Of a stretch of DNA of 64,000 nt, positions 43,706-52,463 are shown one piece after another. The DNA comes from Nitrospirillum viridazoti CBAmc (lineage in GTDB: Bacteria; Pseudomonadota; Alphaproteobacteria; Azospirillales; Azospirillaceae): assembly GCF_000730165.1 (NCBI RefSeq), contig NZ_CP022113.1:496001-560000 (forward strand). The letters are read 5' to 3'. The number at the start of each line of letters is the position of its first letter. Positions within the stretch are counted from its first letter, which is position 1. The notes beneath the pieces were generated by a model. It saw only the letters and a program-made list of their open reading frames with translations, made no database searches and had not been told where the DNA came from. The translations under genes were made by a program, and so were the position numbers.

Positions 43706-46504
43706 ATGAGGTTGGGGACCATGCTCTGTGATAAACGCCGCCAGCGCGTACTTATGGGGTCCGCGCTGACCTGGGGGCTTCTGCACGCGACGACCGCCTG
43801 GGCGCAGCCGGCCGCGGGTGCGGAAACGGCCGCACCCGTCGATACCGCCGACAGCCCGGAAGAGATCATCGTCACCGGCGTGCGCCGGTCCAACGCCAAG
43901 GCGATCGACACCAAGCTGAACACGCCCGGCGTCACCGACGTCATCAGCGCCGACGACGCCCAGGCCCTGCCGGACCGCACCATCGTCGAGGCGCTGCGGC
44001 GCGTGCCCGGCCTGTCCGTCCTGCCGGCCACCGACAACGAACACCCGCGTGACGAAGCGGCGACGCCTGTCATCCGCGGCCTGGGGCCCGCCTACAACAA
44101 CGTGACCATCGACGGCGTGCCCATCGCCAGTCCCGGCACGCCCAACGGCAACCTGGGCTCCATGGGGCGCGGCGTGCGGCTGGATATCCTGCCCACCTCC
44201 ATGATCAGCGAACTGCAGGTGACCAAGACCTTCACCGCCGATCTCGACCCCAACGCCGTCGGCGGCGCCATCAACCTGAAGACGCGCAGCGCCTTCGACA
44301 ATGGCGGCCGTCCCTTCTTCACGGCGGAGGGCGCGCTGGGCATGGCCAACGACCATGGCCAGCCCCGCAGCCAGGATCCGCTGGGCCGGCGCATCAGCGG
44401 CACCGGCAGCATGACCTTCGGGCCCGACCATATGTTCGGCGTGGTGGTGTCGGCCAATTACCAGAAGCTGGACAGCTTCACCGACACCCACATGACGACG
44501 GACACCGTCCACTACGACTTCTACAGCAGCGCCGGCGTCCTGCAGAAAAACAACAACCTGGGCAACGGCATCGCCGTGCCGCAGCAGGACAAGTACTGGT
44601 ACGTGGAAGACAGCCGGCAGCGCGTGGGTGCCACCACCAAGCTGGAAGCCCAGCCCACGGATACGCTTTACGGCTTCCTGACCCTGGGCCATTACCGCTT
44701 CGTCGACACGATGGACCGCAACGAGGTCATCCTCGATCCCCGCAACACGGGCACCGTGTACAATCAGACGGCTACGTCAGGTAGCTATCCCGGCGGCGAT
44801 GTGGAGGTGGGGTACGAGCACGCCAACATCATCACCACCACCAATCTGGCACAGGCGGGGCTGGACTGGCGGCCCGCGGCCAACCAGGTGCTGTCCGTTC
44901 GGGGTGACATCTCCCGCTCCACCTACCGCGAGCCCTTGGACATGGTGAAATACATGACCGGGCTGAGCTATCCGGCCCCGGGCAGCGCCGGCGCCATAAC
45001 CACCAATGCGGCCAAGCCCGCCTATGGCTTCACCTATGACACCAGCCAGCTGAACCAGCAGTTCGCCATGGCGCCCAGCGCCTACTACAACCTCTCGAAC
45101 TACAGCGGGCTGTACTGGCGCCAGGGCAAGCGCTCGGCCGATGACGATATCAAGAACACCCGCGCCGATTATCGCTACAACATGGGGGCCAAGGATCAGG
45201 GCCTGGGCTTCGCCCTGGGCGCCAGCTTCACCGACGACCGGCCCGACTACAACGTCTGGCGCAATGACTGGGAGCCGAACAACACCGCTGGCAGCCTGTT
45301 GCTGGTCAACGCCGCCGGGCCGGCCGGCGCACCCATGAAATATTCCAACGGCCTGAACCTGCTGACCATCGACCCGGCCAAGGCCTGGGCCGCGTTCAAC
45401 GCCAACCCGTCCTGGTTCAACCTGACCGACCAGTCCTCCTTCAACAACCAGGACAACTTCAAGCACACCGAACAGACCGTGGGTGCCTATGCCACCGTCG
45501 CCTACGCCCTGGACGACTTCCACGCCCAGGTGGGCCTGCACAACGACAGCACCGACCAGGACACCATCAGCCGGGCCAAGATCTCCGGCGCGTGGACGGA
45601 CCTGGAGACCAGTTCCAGCTACGACTACCTGCTGCCCTCCGCCCTGGCCAGCTACGACATCACCCATGACGTGGACGTGCGCGTGGGCGCCAGCCAGACC
45701 ATCGGCCGGCCCAGCTACGACGCCTACGCTGCCCGCACCTCCATCAGCTTCACCAACGCCTCCGACCTGGGCAATCCCAACGCCACCGGCGTGTCCGTCA
45801 CCATCGGCAACCCCAACATCAAGCCGCGCCTGTCCACCAACGTCGACCTGGCCTTCGATTACAAGCTGCCTAACGAGGGCGGCGGCCTGCTGTCGCTGGC
45901 CCTGTTCAACAAGGACATCAAGGACGAGATCTTCACGGCCAGTTCCATCGGCTACACCTACCAGGGCGTCACTTACAGCAACGCCGTGGTCTCCACCCCG
46001 CAGAACGCAAGCAACGCCTCCATCCGGGGCGTGGAGCTGAACGCCATCGTCAACTCGCTGGAATGGATCCATCCCTGGCTGCGCGACTTCGGCGTCAGCG
46101 GCAACTGGTCCTTCATGCAAGGGGAGCTGTCGGTGGTGCAGTCCAGCGGCGCCACCCGCACCTTGAGCCGCCTGGTGGGCCAGCCCAACCAGACGCGTAA
46201 CGTCCAGGTGTTCTACAGCGACAGCGATTTCGAGATCCGCCTGGCCTACAACCGCCAGGGCAAGGCCCTGCGCTCCATCGTGCCCGATATCGCCTGGCAG
46301 GATCTGTACTGGGCGCCGCGTGAGCAACTGGACTTGCAGGCCAGCTACAAGGTGCGCGACAGCGTCACCCTGTTCGGCGAGGCCAGCAACCTGACCCACA
46401 GCCGCCTCACCAGCCTGGTCGGTCCCAACCAGAACCTGCTGAAGGACAGCTATTCCGTCCCCACCGTGTTCTGGGTGGGCGTGCGGTTCACGCCGGACCT
46501 GTGA
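43706..46504 (+). CDS. TonB-dependent outer-membrane receptor (TonB-Xanthomonas/Caulobacter type)
   Basis: 932 residues from the ATG at 43706 with AGGGGAAA upstream; an in-frame ATG at 43625 lies inside the operator region and is rejected. The signal ends near HATTAWA-QPAAG. The TonB box is PEEIIVTGVRRS. The plug has ISADDAQALPDRTIVEALRR, VIRGLGPAYNNVTIDGVP, MISELQVTKTFTADLD and NAVGGAINLKTRSAF. The barrel fills the rest and ends VGVRFTPDL. It is divergent from a ROK regulator and upstream of a phospholipase C. The ligand is probably an oligosaccharide, or a phospholipid-derived compound if it works with the phospholipase. Confidence 0.93.
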   Translation: MRLGTMLCDKRRQRVLMGSALTWGLLHATTAWAQPAAGAETAAPVDTADSPEEIIVTGVRRSNAKAIDTKLNTPGVTDVISADDAQALPDRTIVEALRRVPGLSVLPATDNEHPRDEAATPVIRGLGPAYNNVTIDGVPIASPGTPNGNLGSMGRGVRLDILPTSMISELQVTKTFTADLDPNAVGGAINLKTRSAFDNGGRPFFTAEGALGMANDHGQPRSQDPLGRRISGTGSMTFGPDHMFGVVVSANYQKLDSFTDTHMTTDTVHYDFYSSAGVLQKNNNLGNGIAVPQQDKYWYVEDSRQRVGATTKLEAQPTDTLYGFLTLGHYRFVDTMDRNEVILDPRNTGTVYNQTATSGSYPGGDVEVGYEHANIITTTNLAQAGLDWRPAANQVLSVRGDISRSTYREPLDMVKYMTGLSYPAPGSAGAITTNAAKPAYGFTYDTSQLNQQFAMAPSAYYNLSNYSGLYWRQGKRSADDDIKNTRADYRYNMGAKDQGLGFALGASFTDDRPDYNVWRNDWEPNNTAGSLLLVNAAGPAGAPMKYSNGLNLLTIDPAKAWAAFNANPSWFNLTDQSSFNNQDNFKHTEQTVGAYATVAYALDDFHAQVGLHNDSTDQDTISRAKISGAWTDLETSSSYDYLLPSALASYDITHDVDVRVGASQTIGRPSYDAYAARTSISFTNASDLGNPNATGVSVTIGNPNIKPRLSTNVDLAFDYKLPNEGGGLLSLALFNKDIKDEIFTASSIGYTYQGVTYSNAVVSTPQNASNASIRGVELNAIVNSLEWIHPWLRDFGVSGNWSFMQGELSVVQSSGATRTLSRLVGQPNQTRNVQVFYSDSDFEIRLAYNRQGKALRSIVPDIAWQDLYWAPREQLDLQASYKVRDSVTLFGEASNLTHSRLTSLVGPNQNLLKDSYSVPTVFWVGVRFTPDL

Positions 46505-46514
46505 CGGACCGGAA

Positions 46515-46548
46515 GCCCCGGGGGCGACCGTCCCCGGGGCGCCTTTTT
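46515..46548 (+). terminator. Rho-independent terminator after the TonB receptor
   Basis: GCCCCGGGG pairs with CCCCGGGGC (9 bp, 8-base loop), followed by GCCTTTTT. It separates the receptor from the phospholipase gene 27 bases further on. Confidence 0.8.
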
Positions 46549-46574
46549 CAACCCATCGACGCGAGATCATCCCC

Positions 46575-48653
46575 GTGCGGTTCACCCGACGCCATCTTCT
46601 CTCTGCCGCCGGCACCGCCGCCCTGCTGGCCCCCATTCGGCGGGCGCTGGCCCTGTCCCCGCCCCCGAGCGGCGGCGGCCTGGACGACATCCGCCATGTC
46701 GTCATCCTGATGCAGGAAAACCGCTCCTTCGATCATTATTTCGGGACGCTGCGCGGCGTACGCGGCTTCCACGACCGGGCGACCGCGCCCGGCAGCGACG
46801 GCGATATCTGGCGCCAGGCGGACGGCCAGGGTGGCCATGTGCGCCCCTTCCCCCTGGATGGTGCCACGACCGCCGCCCAGAACATCGCCTCCCTGCCCCA
46901 CTCCTGGGTGGACGGGCATGCCGCCTGGAACGGCGGCCGCAACGACAACTGGGTGCCGGCCAAGGGGGCGCTGACCATGGCGCATTATACCCGCGCCGAT
47001 ATCCCCTTCCACTGCGCCCTGGCCGACGCCTTCACCGTCTGCGACGCCTTCTTCTGTTCCACCCCCAGCGCCACCAATCCCAACCGCATCCATCTGATGA
47101 CGGGCACCCCCGACCCGTTCGGCCGGGCCGGCGGCCCGGTGCTGAAACAGCCGGCGGAGGGATCGGACTTCCAGCCGCTGAACGGCCCGCCCTTCTCCTG
47201 GACCACCTATCCCGAGCGCCTGGAACAGGCCGGCATCTCCTGGTGCGTCTATCAGGGGGTGGACGCGGACGGCCCCTTCACCATCGACGTCCAGGACATG
47301 ATCCGGTCGCGGCACCGCCTGGCGGTGGATGAGAACGACGGCGTCAGCTGCTTCAACGCCCTGCGCTTCTTCACTCAGTTCGCCCATGCCCCGGTAGGGT
47401 CACCGCTGCACGCCAAGGCGATGACCCGCCGCCCGCCCAGCGTCTTCGCCGCCGATGCCAAGGCGGGCCGTCTGCCCGCCGTCTCCTGGCTGATGCCGCC
47501 GCACAACCATTCCGAACATCCGCGCTATGCCCCGTTGGACGGCGCCGCCTACATCGCCACAGTGCTGGAAGCGCTGACCGCCAATCCGGAAACGTGGCGC
47601 CACACCGCGCTGTTCGTGCTGTATGACGAGAACGACGGCTTCTTCGACCACGTCCTGCCGCCAGCCCCGCCGGCGGGCCCGGGCGGCGGCCTGTCGAACG
47701 TGGACCTGGCCGGCGAGATCAACGCCGGCGATGGCCAGCCCTTCGGCCTGGGCGCCCGGGTGCCCATGATCGTCGTTTCGCCGTGGACCACGGGCGGGGC
47801 CGTCTGCTCGGAAGTGTTCGACCACACCTCCGTCCTGCGCTTCCTGGAAACGCGGTTCGGCGTGACGGAGCCCAACATCAGCCCCTGGCGCCGGGCGGTG
47901 TGCGGCGACCTGACCAGCGCCTTCGACTTTGCGCAAGCCCCACAGGCGCCAGTGGTTCTGCCGGACACGCGCGGCTATCGCGCCGAGGTGGAGGCGCAGG
48001 CCCACCGGCCGGAACCGACGCCCCGCCACCACGACACGCCATTGCCGCAGGAACCCGGCCAGCGCCCGCTTCGCCCCACGCCGTATGATTTGGCGATGGA
48101 TCTGGTCGCGGCGCCGGGGCGGCCTCCCTCCCTGGTCTTCCACAACCGGGGCCGGGCCGCGGCCGTCTTTCACGTCTTCGATCGCCTCGCGCCCGGCTCC
48201 GGCCCGGCGCGGCACACGGTGGCGCCGGGCACCAGCCTGCCCACGCCGGTGCCGCTCAAGGCCGGACAGGGGTGCGATGTGCTGGTGCTGGGCCCCAACG
48301 GCTTCCTGCGCCATCTCACGGCCGGCCCGGGCATGGCTGGCCACCTGTCGCTGTCGGCCACACCCGACGCAGCCGACCTGACACTGGCCCTGACAATGCG
48401 TAACCATGGTAACGGGACGGTGCGATGGCACCTCGCTGACGGCGTTTACGGGGCCGCGCCCATCGCGGCGACGGTTGCGGCCGGGGCATCCAAGGTACTG
48501 TCCTGGCCCACCGCCGCCAGTGACGGATGGTACGACGCCACGCTGACCCTGACGGGGCCCGAGGGGCAGTTGAACTGGCGCCTGGCTGGCTATATCGAAA
48601 CCGGCCGGGCTGGCCGGTCCGATCCGGCCTGGGGATCGCTCGCGCCATCCTGA
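46575..48653 (+). CDS. Phosphocholine-type phospholipase C, Tat-exported
   Basis: 692 residues, normal for the family, from a GTG start. TRRHLLSAAGTAALLAP is a twin-arginine signal, as in PlcH/PlcN. The phosphoesterase domain (about 40-450) has HVVILMQENRSFDHYFGTLR with the Glu-Asn and His of the active site, STPSATNPNRIHLMTG, and LYDENDGFFDHVLPP. Two C-terminal DUF756 beta domains follow (about 490-680). It releases phosphocholine (or phosphoethanolamine) and diacylglycerol from phospholipids, and it belongs to the acid-phosphatase-like superfamily, not the zinc phospholipase family. No chaperone gene (plcR type) is adjacent. The terminator upstream indicates its own promoter or read-through. 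Confidence 0.92.
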   Translation: MRFTRRHLLSAAGTAALLAPIRRALALSPPPSGGGLDDIRHVVILMQENRSFDHYFGTLRGVRGFHDRATAPGSDGDIWRQADGQGGHVRPFPLDGATTAAQNIASLPHSWVDGHAAWNGGRNDNWVPAKGALTMAHYTRADIPFHCALADAFTVCDAFFCSTPSATNPNRIHLMTGTPDPFGRAGGPVLKQPAEGSDFQPLNGPPFSWTTYPERLEQAGISWCVYQGVDADGPFTIDVQDMIRSRHRLAVDENDGVSCFNALRFFTQFAHAPVGSPLHAKAMTRRPPSVFAADAKAGRLPAVSWLMPPHNHSEHPRYAPLDGAAYIATVLEALTANPETWRHTALFVLYDENDGFFDHVLPPAPPAGPGGGLSNVDLAGEINAGDGQPFGLGARVPMIVVSPWTTGGAVCSEVFDHTSVLRFLETRFGVTEPNISPWRRAVCGDLTSAFDFAQAPQAPVVLPDTRGYRAEVEAQAHRPEPTPRHHDTPLPQEPGQRPLRPTPYDLAMDLVAAPGRPPSLVFHNRGRAAAVFHVFDRLAPGSGPARHTVAPGTSLPTPVPLKAGQGCDVLVLGPNGFLRHLTAGPGMAGHLSLSATPDAADLTLALTMRNHGNGTVRWHLADGVYGAAPIAATVAAGASKVLSWPTAASDGWYDATLTLTGPEGQLNWRLAGYIETGRAGRSDPAWGSLAPS

Positions 48654-48764
48654 GATAAGTGCGCGGACGTATTCCGTGCCGCCCAGCGTGATCGCCTCGC
48701 GCATAGGCAGCGACAGCGCGGCGCTGGGGGCCGCCCCCCTGCCCTCCTGCACCACTTCTTCTGA

Positions 48765-49334
48765 TCACGGAAACTCGTTTCCGATAGCCACGTAATGGAA
48801 GGAGGCGGCCACCAGCACCATGAGGTGCCACAGGACGTTGTGATAACGCACGCGGTGCGCCAGATAGACACCGACGCCCAGCGTATAGGTCAGCGCGCCG
48901 GCGCCGATCCATAGCCCAGTGTCCGCCAGCAAGCGGCCGGACAGTGCGGGGATCAGGGGCAGGCCGACCCAGCCCAGGCAGACATAGAGGATGAGGCCCA
49001 GCCGTTCATGGCGGCGAGGCCGCCACAGCTTCAACAGGATTCCCGCCATGGCGACGCCCCAGACGATGCCGAGGGCAATGGCGGCCGTTACCCCCGGCAG
49101 ACGTGTCAGCAAGGGGGTATAGGTGCCGGCGATGGCGGCGTAGATGACGGCATGGTCCAGCCGCCGCAGGTAATCCTTGAGCCACCCGCCGCCCATCACA
49201 TTATAAGCCGCGGACGCGGTGAACATTCCCGCCATGGCCAGGGCGTAGATGGCCACGGCCGTCAAGCTGCCGGTGCCGAGGGACCCTGAGCGCGACAGGA
49301 CCAGCCAGATACCTCCCAACCATCCGGCCGTCAC
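48765..49334 (-). CDS. Hemolysin III / HlyIII-family (YqfA-like) membrane protein
   Basis: 189 residues from the GTG at 49334, the first ordinary start codon, with six or seven membrane segments. HlyIII motifs are ASAAYNV, LRRLDHAVIYAAIAGTYTPL and HRVRYHNVLWHLMVLVAASFHY. The frame stays open upstream to a TAG at 49430-49428 and encodes YSRREYAADAVVHLLG, which resembles the conserved HlyIII start (D-x2-VH-x-LG). The true start is therefore upstream, possibly the ATC at 49418 with AGGGGGA (49429-49423) five bases before it. The role of bacterial HlyIII proteins is unclear; they share the PAQR fold. It follows infA by about 28 bases and may be cotranscribed. Confidence 0.82.
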   Translation of the reverse strand: MTAGWLGGIWLVLSRSGSLGTGSLTAVAIYALAMAGMFTASAAYNVMGGGWLKDYLRRLDHAVIYAAIAGTYTPLLTRLPGVTAAIALGIVWGVAMAGILLKLWRPRRHERLGLILYVCLGWVGLPLIPALSGRLLADTGLWIGAGALTYTLGVGVYLAHRVRYHNVLWHLMVLVAASFHYVAIGNEFP

Positions 49335-49445
49335 GCCCAGCAGGTGGACGACGGCATCGGCGGCGTACTCACGACGGCTGTAGACGGGACAGCGGAGATG
49401 GTCGGGGTGGGTATCGATGGCGTCCCCCTAAAGGAACAATCCCCG

Positions 49446-49718
49446 TCAGCGGCGGCGGGGTGGGGGACGGCGAGCGGGGGCGGCGGACCCAGGCCGCTCG
49501 TCCTTGTGCCGGTAGGTGATGCGCCCCTTGGTCAGGTCATAGGGCGTCATTTCCACCGTGACGCGGTCACCCGCAAGCGACCGGATCCGGCTCTTGCGCA
49601 TCTTGCCGGCGGTGTAGGCGATGATCTCGTGCCCGTTTTCCAGCTTCACGCGGAAGCGGCCATCGGGCAGCGCCTCTTCGACATAGCCGTCGAATTCGAG
49701 AAATTCTTCCTTGGCCAT
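49446..49718 (-). CDS. infA: Translation initiation factor IF-1 with basic C-terminal extension
   Basis: 90 residues; the first 72 match IF-1 closely ([60 protein letters not shown]). IF-1 binds the ribosomal A site during initiation. The last 18 residues, [18 protein letters not shown], are an Arg/Pro tail absent from most IF-1 proteins. GGGAGG precedes the start. It lies directly after cspA and its terminator, an arrangement found in other alphaproteobacteria and consistent with cold induction. A second, standard infA may exist elsewhere. Confidence 0.95.
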   Translation of the reverse strand: MAKEEFLEFDGYVEEALPDGRFRVKLENGHEIIAYTAGKMRKSRIRSLAGDRVTVEMTPYDLTKGRITYRHKDERPGSAAPARRPPPRRR

Positions 49719-49729
49719 TGCATCCTCCC

Positions 49730-49771
49730 AAAAAGGAAAAAGGCGGCGGCACGCCTAGGCATGCCGCCGCC
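49730..49771 (-). terminator. Rho-independent terminator between cspA and infA
   Basis: On the minus strand GGCGGCGGCA pairs with TGCCGCCGCC (10 bp, 10-base loop containing CCTAGG), followed by TTTTTCCTTTTTGGG. The T-run lies directly against the infA ribosome site, so infA expression depends on read-through or on a promoter inside this region. Confidence 0.82.
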
Positions 49772-49793
49772 GCTCGTCCAAATGAGGAGGAGG

Positions 49794-50003
49794 TCAGATG
49801 GCGCGCAGGTTCTCCGCCGCCGTCTTGCCCTTGCGCGGGTCGCGGACGGAGTCGAAGCTGACCTTCTGGCCTTCGTTCAGGCCGCTGAGGCCAGCGCGCT
49901 CAACGGCGGAGATGTGGACGAAAACGTCGGCGGAGCCATCCTCGGGCTGGATGAAGCCAAAGCCCTTGGTGCTGTTGAACCACTTGACGGTACCGGTGGA
50001 CAT
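49794..50003 (-). CDS. cspA: Cold-shock protein, CspA family
   Basis: 69 residues from the ATG at 50003. RNP1 is [17 protein letters not shown] and RNP2 is DVFVHISAV, so both RNA-binding motifs are intact in a single OB fold. Longer in-frame readings upstream lie in the leader and are rejected. The protein binds single-stranded RNA and DNA as a chaperone. The following terminator and infA gene form a likely cold-shock transcription unit. Confidence 0.95.
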   Translation of the reverse strand: MSTGTVKWFNSTKGFGFIQPEDGSADVFVHISAVERAGLSGLNEGQKVSFDSVRDPRKGKTAAENLRAI

Positions 50004-50346
50004 GAGATGCCTTTCTGGGATTTTTCCCGTTCGGAGCTGCCCGGCGCGAGAGTGCGGACGGGCATCAAAGTCACGACAGGGAACAGAACCGGCGTCAGCC
50101 GGTAGATAGCCCAGTAGCAAAGTCGACCTCCATAGCATCCACCTTGCAGCGCCAAAGCACAAGCATTAACGCATGCCCTTCGGGACATGGCTGCAACCCG
50201 CGCCCTCTCCAGTCATGGGTATTGTGGCAACGGAATCCCGCACTACGACGGACATGTTCGCCGTCAACCGGCAGTTCTTCCTGATCCAGGGTTCTGTTTC
50301 GGTAAGTGATCACGCTTCGGACGTGTCCGTCTGAACGGTCGCACCC
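50004..50346 (-). promoter_or_regulatory. cspA promoter and probable long 5' leader
   Basis: 343 bases with no convincing gene. On the minus strand CCGGC-TGAC-GCCGG (50102-50089) can form a small hairpin about 85 bases before the cspA start. cspA genes commonly have long structured leaders that act as thermosensors. No clear promoter boxes were assigned. The 3' part of the region (about 50250-50340) is also upstream of nothing else, since the kinase-like gene ends there. Confidence 0.4.
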
Positions 50347-51152
50347 CTAGACCCCCAGCCGACGCAGATCGGCATCGACGGCGGCGGCGTAGGCTGGGCC
50401 GAACAGCCGCAGATGGACCAGCAGGGGCCAGAGCCGGTAGACCGGCAGCCGCTCTCGCCACCCGGGCTCCAAGGCCAAGGCGTCGAAGAAGGATGCCGGC
50501 GGATGATCGAATAGGGTCAGCATGGCCGCGTCCACCTCGCGGTCACCGAAGTAGCAGGCCGGATCGATCAGGCCGGAGACCCGGGTACCGGACACCAGCG
50601 CATTGCCGCCCCATAGGTCGCCGTGCAGCAGCGACGCCGGCGGGCGTTGCGGAACCTGGTCGCCCAGCCGGTCGGCCAGACGCCCGATACGGGTGCCGAG
50701 GCCGGCATCGACATGAGCGATGTGGCAACGCAGCCGCCGCTCCGCCCAGAAGGCGGGCCAGTCGTCTGTCCTGGGATTGGGCATGGCCACGGCCCCCAGG
50801 CTGTGGTCGTGCAGCCAGCCATAGGGTTCATCGGTGGGCGCGTGCAGCCGGTTCAGGCAGGCCGCCAGATCATCCCAGGCCGCCACCAGCGCGCCCTCGG
50901 CGGGGGCAGCTTTTCCATCACCAGCCAGCCGTCGTCCACCGCCAGCACCGCCGGCGCCGGAACGCCCGTGGCCGCGATGGCCCGCAGCATGGCGCCTTCC
51001 CGCCCGGCGCCGTCCCCGTGTTTGGCGACCGCCCACGTGCCATCCGACAGCGTCAGCTCATAGACAACGGAGAGGTCGCCCCCCGCCATGCGGCGCAGGG
51101 ACAGCACGTGGCGGCCCAGGAGGCCGGATAAGCGGTCCTTCAAGGCATCCAT
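50347..51152 (-). pseudogene. Fructosamine/ketosamine-3-kinase family gene with one frameshift
   Basis: Two reading frames join to one protein of about 268 residues. The first frame starts at 51152 (MDALKDRLSGLLGRHVLSLR) and runs through GDLSVVYELTLSDGTWAVAK to DDGWLVMEKLP. The second frame continues as AEGALVAAWDDLAACLNRLH and has ASLLHGDLWGGNALV with the catalytic Asp, LIDPACYFGDREVDAAMLTL and YRLWPLLVHLRLFG. The break falls in a run of five C on the minus strand (50906-50902); a sixth C would restore the frame. Causes could be a real inactivating deletion, a sequencing error in the homopolymer, or programmed slippage. Family members repair glycated proteins by phosphorylating fructosamines. 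Confidence 0.8.
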
Positions 51153-51167
51153 GTCACCCCTCGTCCG

Positions 51168-51935
51168 TCACAGGCCTGAAAGAGTAAACAGCCAGGCGGC
51201 CCAGATGCCCAGCGCCAGGCAGGGACCGAAAGGCATGGGGGTGGTCCCGTCCACACGCCGGCCATCCACCCGCCGACCTGCCAGACGCAGCGCCGCCATC
51301 GCCAGCAGGCCGGCCAGCGCCGCGATCAGCAACACGTGGGGCACGGCGGCGGGTCCCGTCCAGGCGCCACCGGCGGCCAGCAGCTTCGCATCCCCCCGGC
51401 CGATGCCGTCACGGCCCCTGATCCGCCGGTACAGCGTTTCCAGAAGGACCAGCCCGGCATAGGCCGCGGCAGCCGCCGCCAGCCGGTCGACCGGAAAATG
51501 CCCATCCTGCGCCCATCCCACCAGGATGCCTGCGAGGATCAGCGGCAGGGTCAGCGCGTCTGGCAGGATCATGTGGCGCAGGTCGATCCATGCCAAAGCC
51601 AGCAAGGCCCAACCCAGGCCGGCCCCCGCGCAGAGCGTCAGGGAATCCAAGGGCATCAGGAACACCAGGCACAGGGGCGGCAGGACGGCCGCCAGCTCGA
51701 TCGCCGGATGGAAGGCGCCTATGGGCGCCGCGCAATGCCGGCAACGCCCCTTGGACCATAGGTAGGAGAGGACGGGCACCAGGGAGGCCGGACCTAGCGT
51801 ATGGCCGCACCGGTCGCAGGCCGACCGCCCCCACACGACGGACCGCCCCGCCGGCAGCCGGGTCACGACCACCCCCAGGAAGCTGCCGACGAAGGGGGCG
51901 GCAATCAGCAATGTCCAAAGGGTGATGATGTCCAC
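51168..51935 (-). CDS. gspO: Prepilin peptidase / N-methyltransferase (type II secretion)
   Basis: 255 residues with about seven membrane segments. The cytoplasmic zinc domain has both cysteine pairs, CDRCG and CRHCA, so the methyltransferase part is complete. The catalytic aspartates lie in IDLRHMILPDALTLP and GIGRGDAKLLAA. It cleaves the short leader of pseudopilins such as GspG and methylates the new N-terminus. It is divergent from the giant hydrolase and lies next to gspG, gspF and gspE, so it very likely serves this type II system. Confidence 0.93.
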   Translation of the reverse strand: MDIITLWTLLIAAPFVGSFLGVVVTRLPAGRSVVWGRSACDRCGHTLGPASLVPVLSYLWSKGRCRHCAAPIGAFHPAIELAAVLPPLCLVFLMPLDSLTLCAGAGLGWALLALAWIDLRHMILPDALTLPLILAGILVGWAQDGHFPVDRLAAAAAAYAGLVLLETLYRRIRGRDGIGRGDAKLLAAGGAWTGPAAVPHVLLIAALAGLLAMAALRLAGRRVDGRRVDGTTPMPFGPCLALGIWAAWLFTLSGL

Positions 51936-52463
51936 TTTTCCGTTTCCCGATGCCTCCCGGGGGCCCCATGGGACCGCCCGCCATACCCCTCCGATTCGCC
52001 AGGGATTTCAACAGCCAATCGGTGACGGCGGCTGGAAATGAGCCGTTAACGCCACGGAAACGGCGCCACACTTTTGAATCTTTCAAATTTTTAAGTACAG
52101 GTTCGATGTCACCGGTTACCTATCCGGATAGACGACGCACCCGTCCTTTCGATGGCTTGCGCATGGCCGAAGCACGTCCTCGCGTTCCAGGTAACAATGT
52201 ATACCATTGCATCATGTTCAAAGTTGTAAGCGAGCGCTTTCCCCTTTTGGACAGTTAGAGCCGAATTTTGTAACCATTGCGGCCATATGAAATCAGAACA
52301 TGGCGCAGTAACTTCGGGTACGACATCGATAACATTTTAGGAATTAACCACTTCTTTGACTCGACAGTGTTGACTTATACAGCCTCCCGAAGAAACGCGC
52401 CCGCTCAGGCGGCGCTACTGCAAGAGAAGACGGGGCATGTCTCTCGCAAGTTGGGGGCTTAAA
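51936..52463. promoter_or_regulatory. AT-rich divergent control region, gspO / giant hydrolase
   Basis: 528 bases, clearly AT-richer than the genes around it from about 52060 on, and with no supported gene. Dyads: TTTGAA-TCT-TTCAAA (52073-52087), CAATG-TATAC-CATTG (52195-52209) and AAGCG-AG-CGCTT (52228-52239, LacI-operator-like). A related element, GTA(TA)ACCATTGC, occurs at about 52199-52210 and again near 52270-52280. This density of sites suggests strong regulation of the 8.6-kb gene. Confidence 0.45.

Noticed and set aside
48654..48764. A minus-strand stretch reading GAAPSAALSLPMREAITLGG that looks protein-like.
   Set aside because: It is about 30 codons long and then runs into antisense of the phospholipase gene; no ribosome site or recognised family, so it may at most be a decayed gene end.
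52277..52462. A 61-codon frame just before the giant gene.
   Set aside because: No ribosome site, domain or usual codon bias; it lies in the AT-rich control region and overlaps the alternative start of the giant gene.
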